Assembly (NCBI RefSeq): GCF_033042135.1
Contig: NZ_WBXM01000005.1
Span: 1-64,000 of the forward strand
Direction: 5' to 3'
Source of the DNA: Haloechinothrix sp033042135
GTDB taxonomy: Bacteria > Actinomycetota > Actinomycetes > Mycobacteriales > Pseudonocardiaceae
Length of the DNA: 64,000 nt
The notes under the pieces are model-generated. The model was given only the letters and a program-made list of their open reading frames with translations, had not been told where the DNA came from and searched no databases. Positions 63,230 to 64,000 of the stretch are shown here, in pieces. Position 1 is the first letter of the stretch, and each line of letters begins with the position of its first letter. Both the position numbers and the translations under genes were made by a program.

Positions 63230-64000
63230 TCAGCTGGACTGCTCGCCGGAGCCGGTCGTGGCGTCGGTGGCCTCCGCGGACTCGACCCCCGCGGTCACCT
63301 CGCCGTTGCCGTGACCGTCATGCACGGCCCGTGCCCGCTCCAGTGCCTGGGTCTCCTCGGCGGGATCGGGGGTCAGCACGCCGGGGATCGGCTTACCAGC
63401 CGTACCGAGCTCGTTCATCTTCTTCGGCACCGGCGCACCCTGATACTCCAACGGGATCGCGTGGCCGTGCTCGTCCACCCCGCCGAGCGGCTGGTGCACC
63501 TCGATGAACTCACCATGCGGCAGCCGCTTGATGATGCCCGTCTCGATACCGTGCTCCAGCACCTCCCTGTCCGAATGCTGCAAGCCGAGGCAGATCCGGT
63601 AGGTGATCAGGAAGGCCAGCGGCGGCAGGATCAGGATGCCGATCCGGCCCGCCCACACCATCGCGTTCAGGGAGATGAAGAACTTGTCGGCGATGACGTC
63701 GTTGCCGGTGGAGACCAGCGCCACCATGAAGTAGGTGATCGCCATGGCACCCAGCGCGGTCCGCACTGGTACATCCCTCGGCCGCTGCAGCAGGTTGTGG
63801 TTGGCGTGGTCCTTGGTGAACTTGCGCTCGATCCATGGATAGAACAGCGCAACCGCAATCAGCAACGGCAGGCCGGTAATGAACGGCAAGAAGGTCGCTG
63901 ACAGCGTATACGGCCCGAAGTAGCCTTCCCAGGCAGGCCACAGTCGTAGCAACCCGTCCGTCCACGCGATGTACCAGTCGGGCACCGTCGCAGCGGAGAT
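63230..64000 (-). CDS. qcrB: Ubiquinol/menaquinol-cytochrome c reductase cytochrome b subunit, C-terminal part
   Basis: 257 codons visible; the gene runs out of the window to the right. Pattern of actinobacterial QcrB after the haem helices: VPDWYIAWTDGLLRLWPAWE, then PWIERKFTKDH, three more helices, ITYRICLGLQHSDREVLEHG and the soluble tail with HGEFIEVHQPL. It belongs to the bcc-aa3 supercomplex; qcrC and qcrA are expected to the right. The tail after residue 230 is acidic and variable. Convergent with the UvrC-like gene (37 bp). Confidence 0.93.
   Translation of the reverse strand: MSAATVPDWYIAWTDGLLRLWPAWEGYFGPYTLSATFLPFITGLPLLIAVALFYPWIERKFTKDHANHNLLQRPRDVPVRTALGAMAITYFMVALVSTGNDVIADKFFISLNAMVWAGRIGILILPPLAFLITYRICLGLQHSDREVLEHGIETGIIKRLPHGEFIEVHQPLGGVDEHGHAIPLEYQGAPVPKKMNELGTAGKPIPGVLTPDPAEETQALERARAVHDGHGNGEVTAGVESAEATDATTGSGEQSS

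Overview
The window is about 64 kb of high-GC DNA, densely packed with genes. It suggests a filamentous actinomycete, most likely of the family Pseudonocardiaceae (inference from gene content and order; no marker gene was compared). Supporting signs are GTG starts, many start codons 6-8 nt after a -10-like hexamer, class II DAHP synthase, a PriA-type HisA with no trpF in the cluster, PimB (phosphatidylinositol mannoside synthesis), F420-type oxidoreductases, BsaP next to bioB, and long stretches that follow the Mycobacterium tuberculosis gene order as I remember it.

Layout. (1) 1-7.2 kb: 3' end of a DUF222/HNH gene, a terminator hairpin, a UppP-like membrane protein with an altered motif, a DUF885 peptidase-like gene, then a compact carotenoid operon crtE-crtI-crtB. 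(2) 7.2-13.1 kb: LLM oxidoreductase, Rv2175c-like DNA-binding protein divergent from the kinase gene pknL (four PASTA repeats), a perfect bidirectional terminator, aroG, and a secreted trypsin-like protease. (3) 13.2-19.3 kb: glutamate synthase gltB-gltD. (4) 19.7-22.4 kb: two CBS-BON proteins and an Acg-type nitroreductase with DosR-like boxes around them. (5) 22.4-25.5 kb: a cobalamin riboswitch with a readable Shine-Dalgarno switch, then btuF-btuC-btuD. (6) 25.5-27.4 kb: an SDR and a DapB-like oxidoreductase under a KstR-like palindrome. (7) 27.4-44.9 kb: a leftward histidine/tryptophan supercluster: hisD, class V aminotransferase, hisC, hisB, a 48-aa membrane protein, [soxR in the opposite direction], split transketolase, MFS, hisH, hisA/priA, [PPOX gene in the opposite direction], hisF, hisI, trpE, trpM, trpC, trpB, trpA, lgt. 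(8) 45-50.2 kb: nitrilase, nadA-nadB-nadC and divergent nrtR. (9) 50.2-55.6 kb: bioA-bioD, bioB-bsaP-DUF2567-M48 peptidase. (10) 55.7-64 kb: two small membrane proteins, pimB, two secreted NlpC/P60 proteins (one fused to a VanY domain), an exonuclease/UvrC-like fusion, and the 3' end of qcrB.

How it works together. Most of the window is primary metabolism: His, Trp, chorismate entry (aroG), glutamate, NAD and biotin. Around it sit cell envelope functions (pimB, NlpC/P60, lgt, pknL, UppP-like). Accessory or regulated islets are the carotenoid operon, the dormancy-like CBS/nitroreductase islet, the B12 uptake operon, the SDR/DapB-like pair, and a SoxR/transketolase/MFS insertion inside the his cluster. 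Seen as a whole, a block resembling Mtb Rv1568-Rv1614 lies between two pieces of a block resembling Rv2173-Rv2196.
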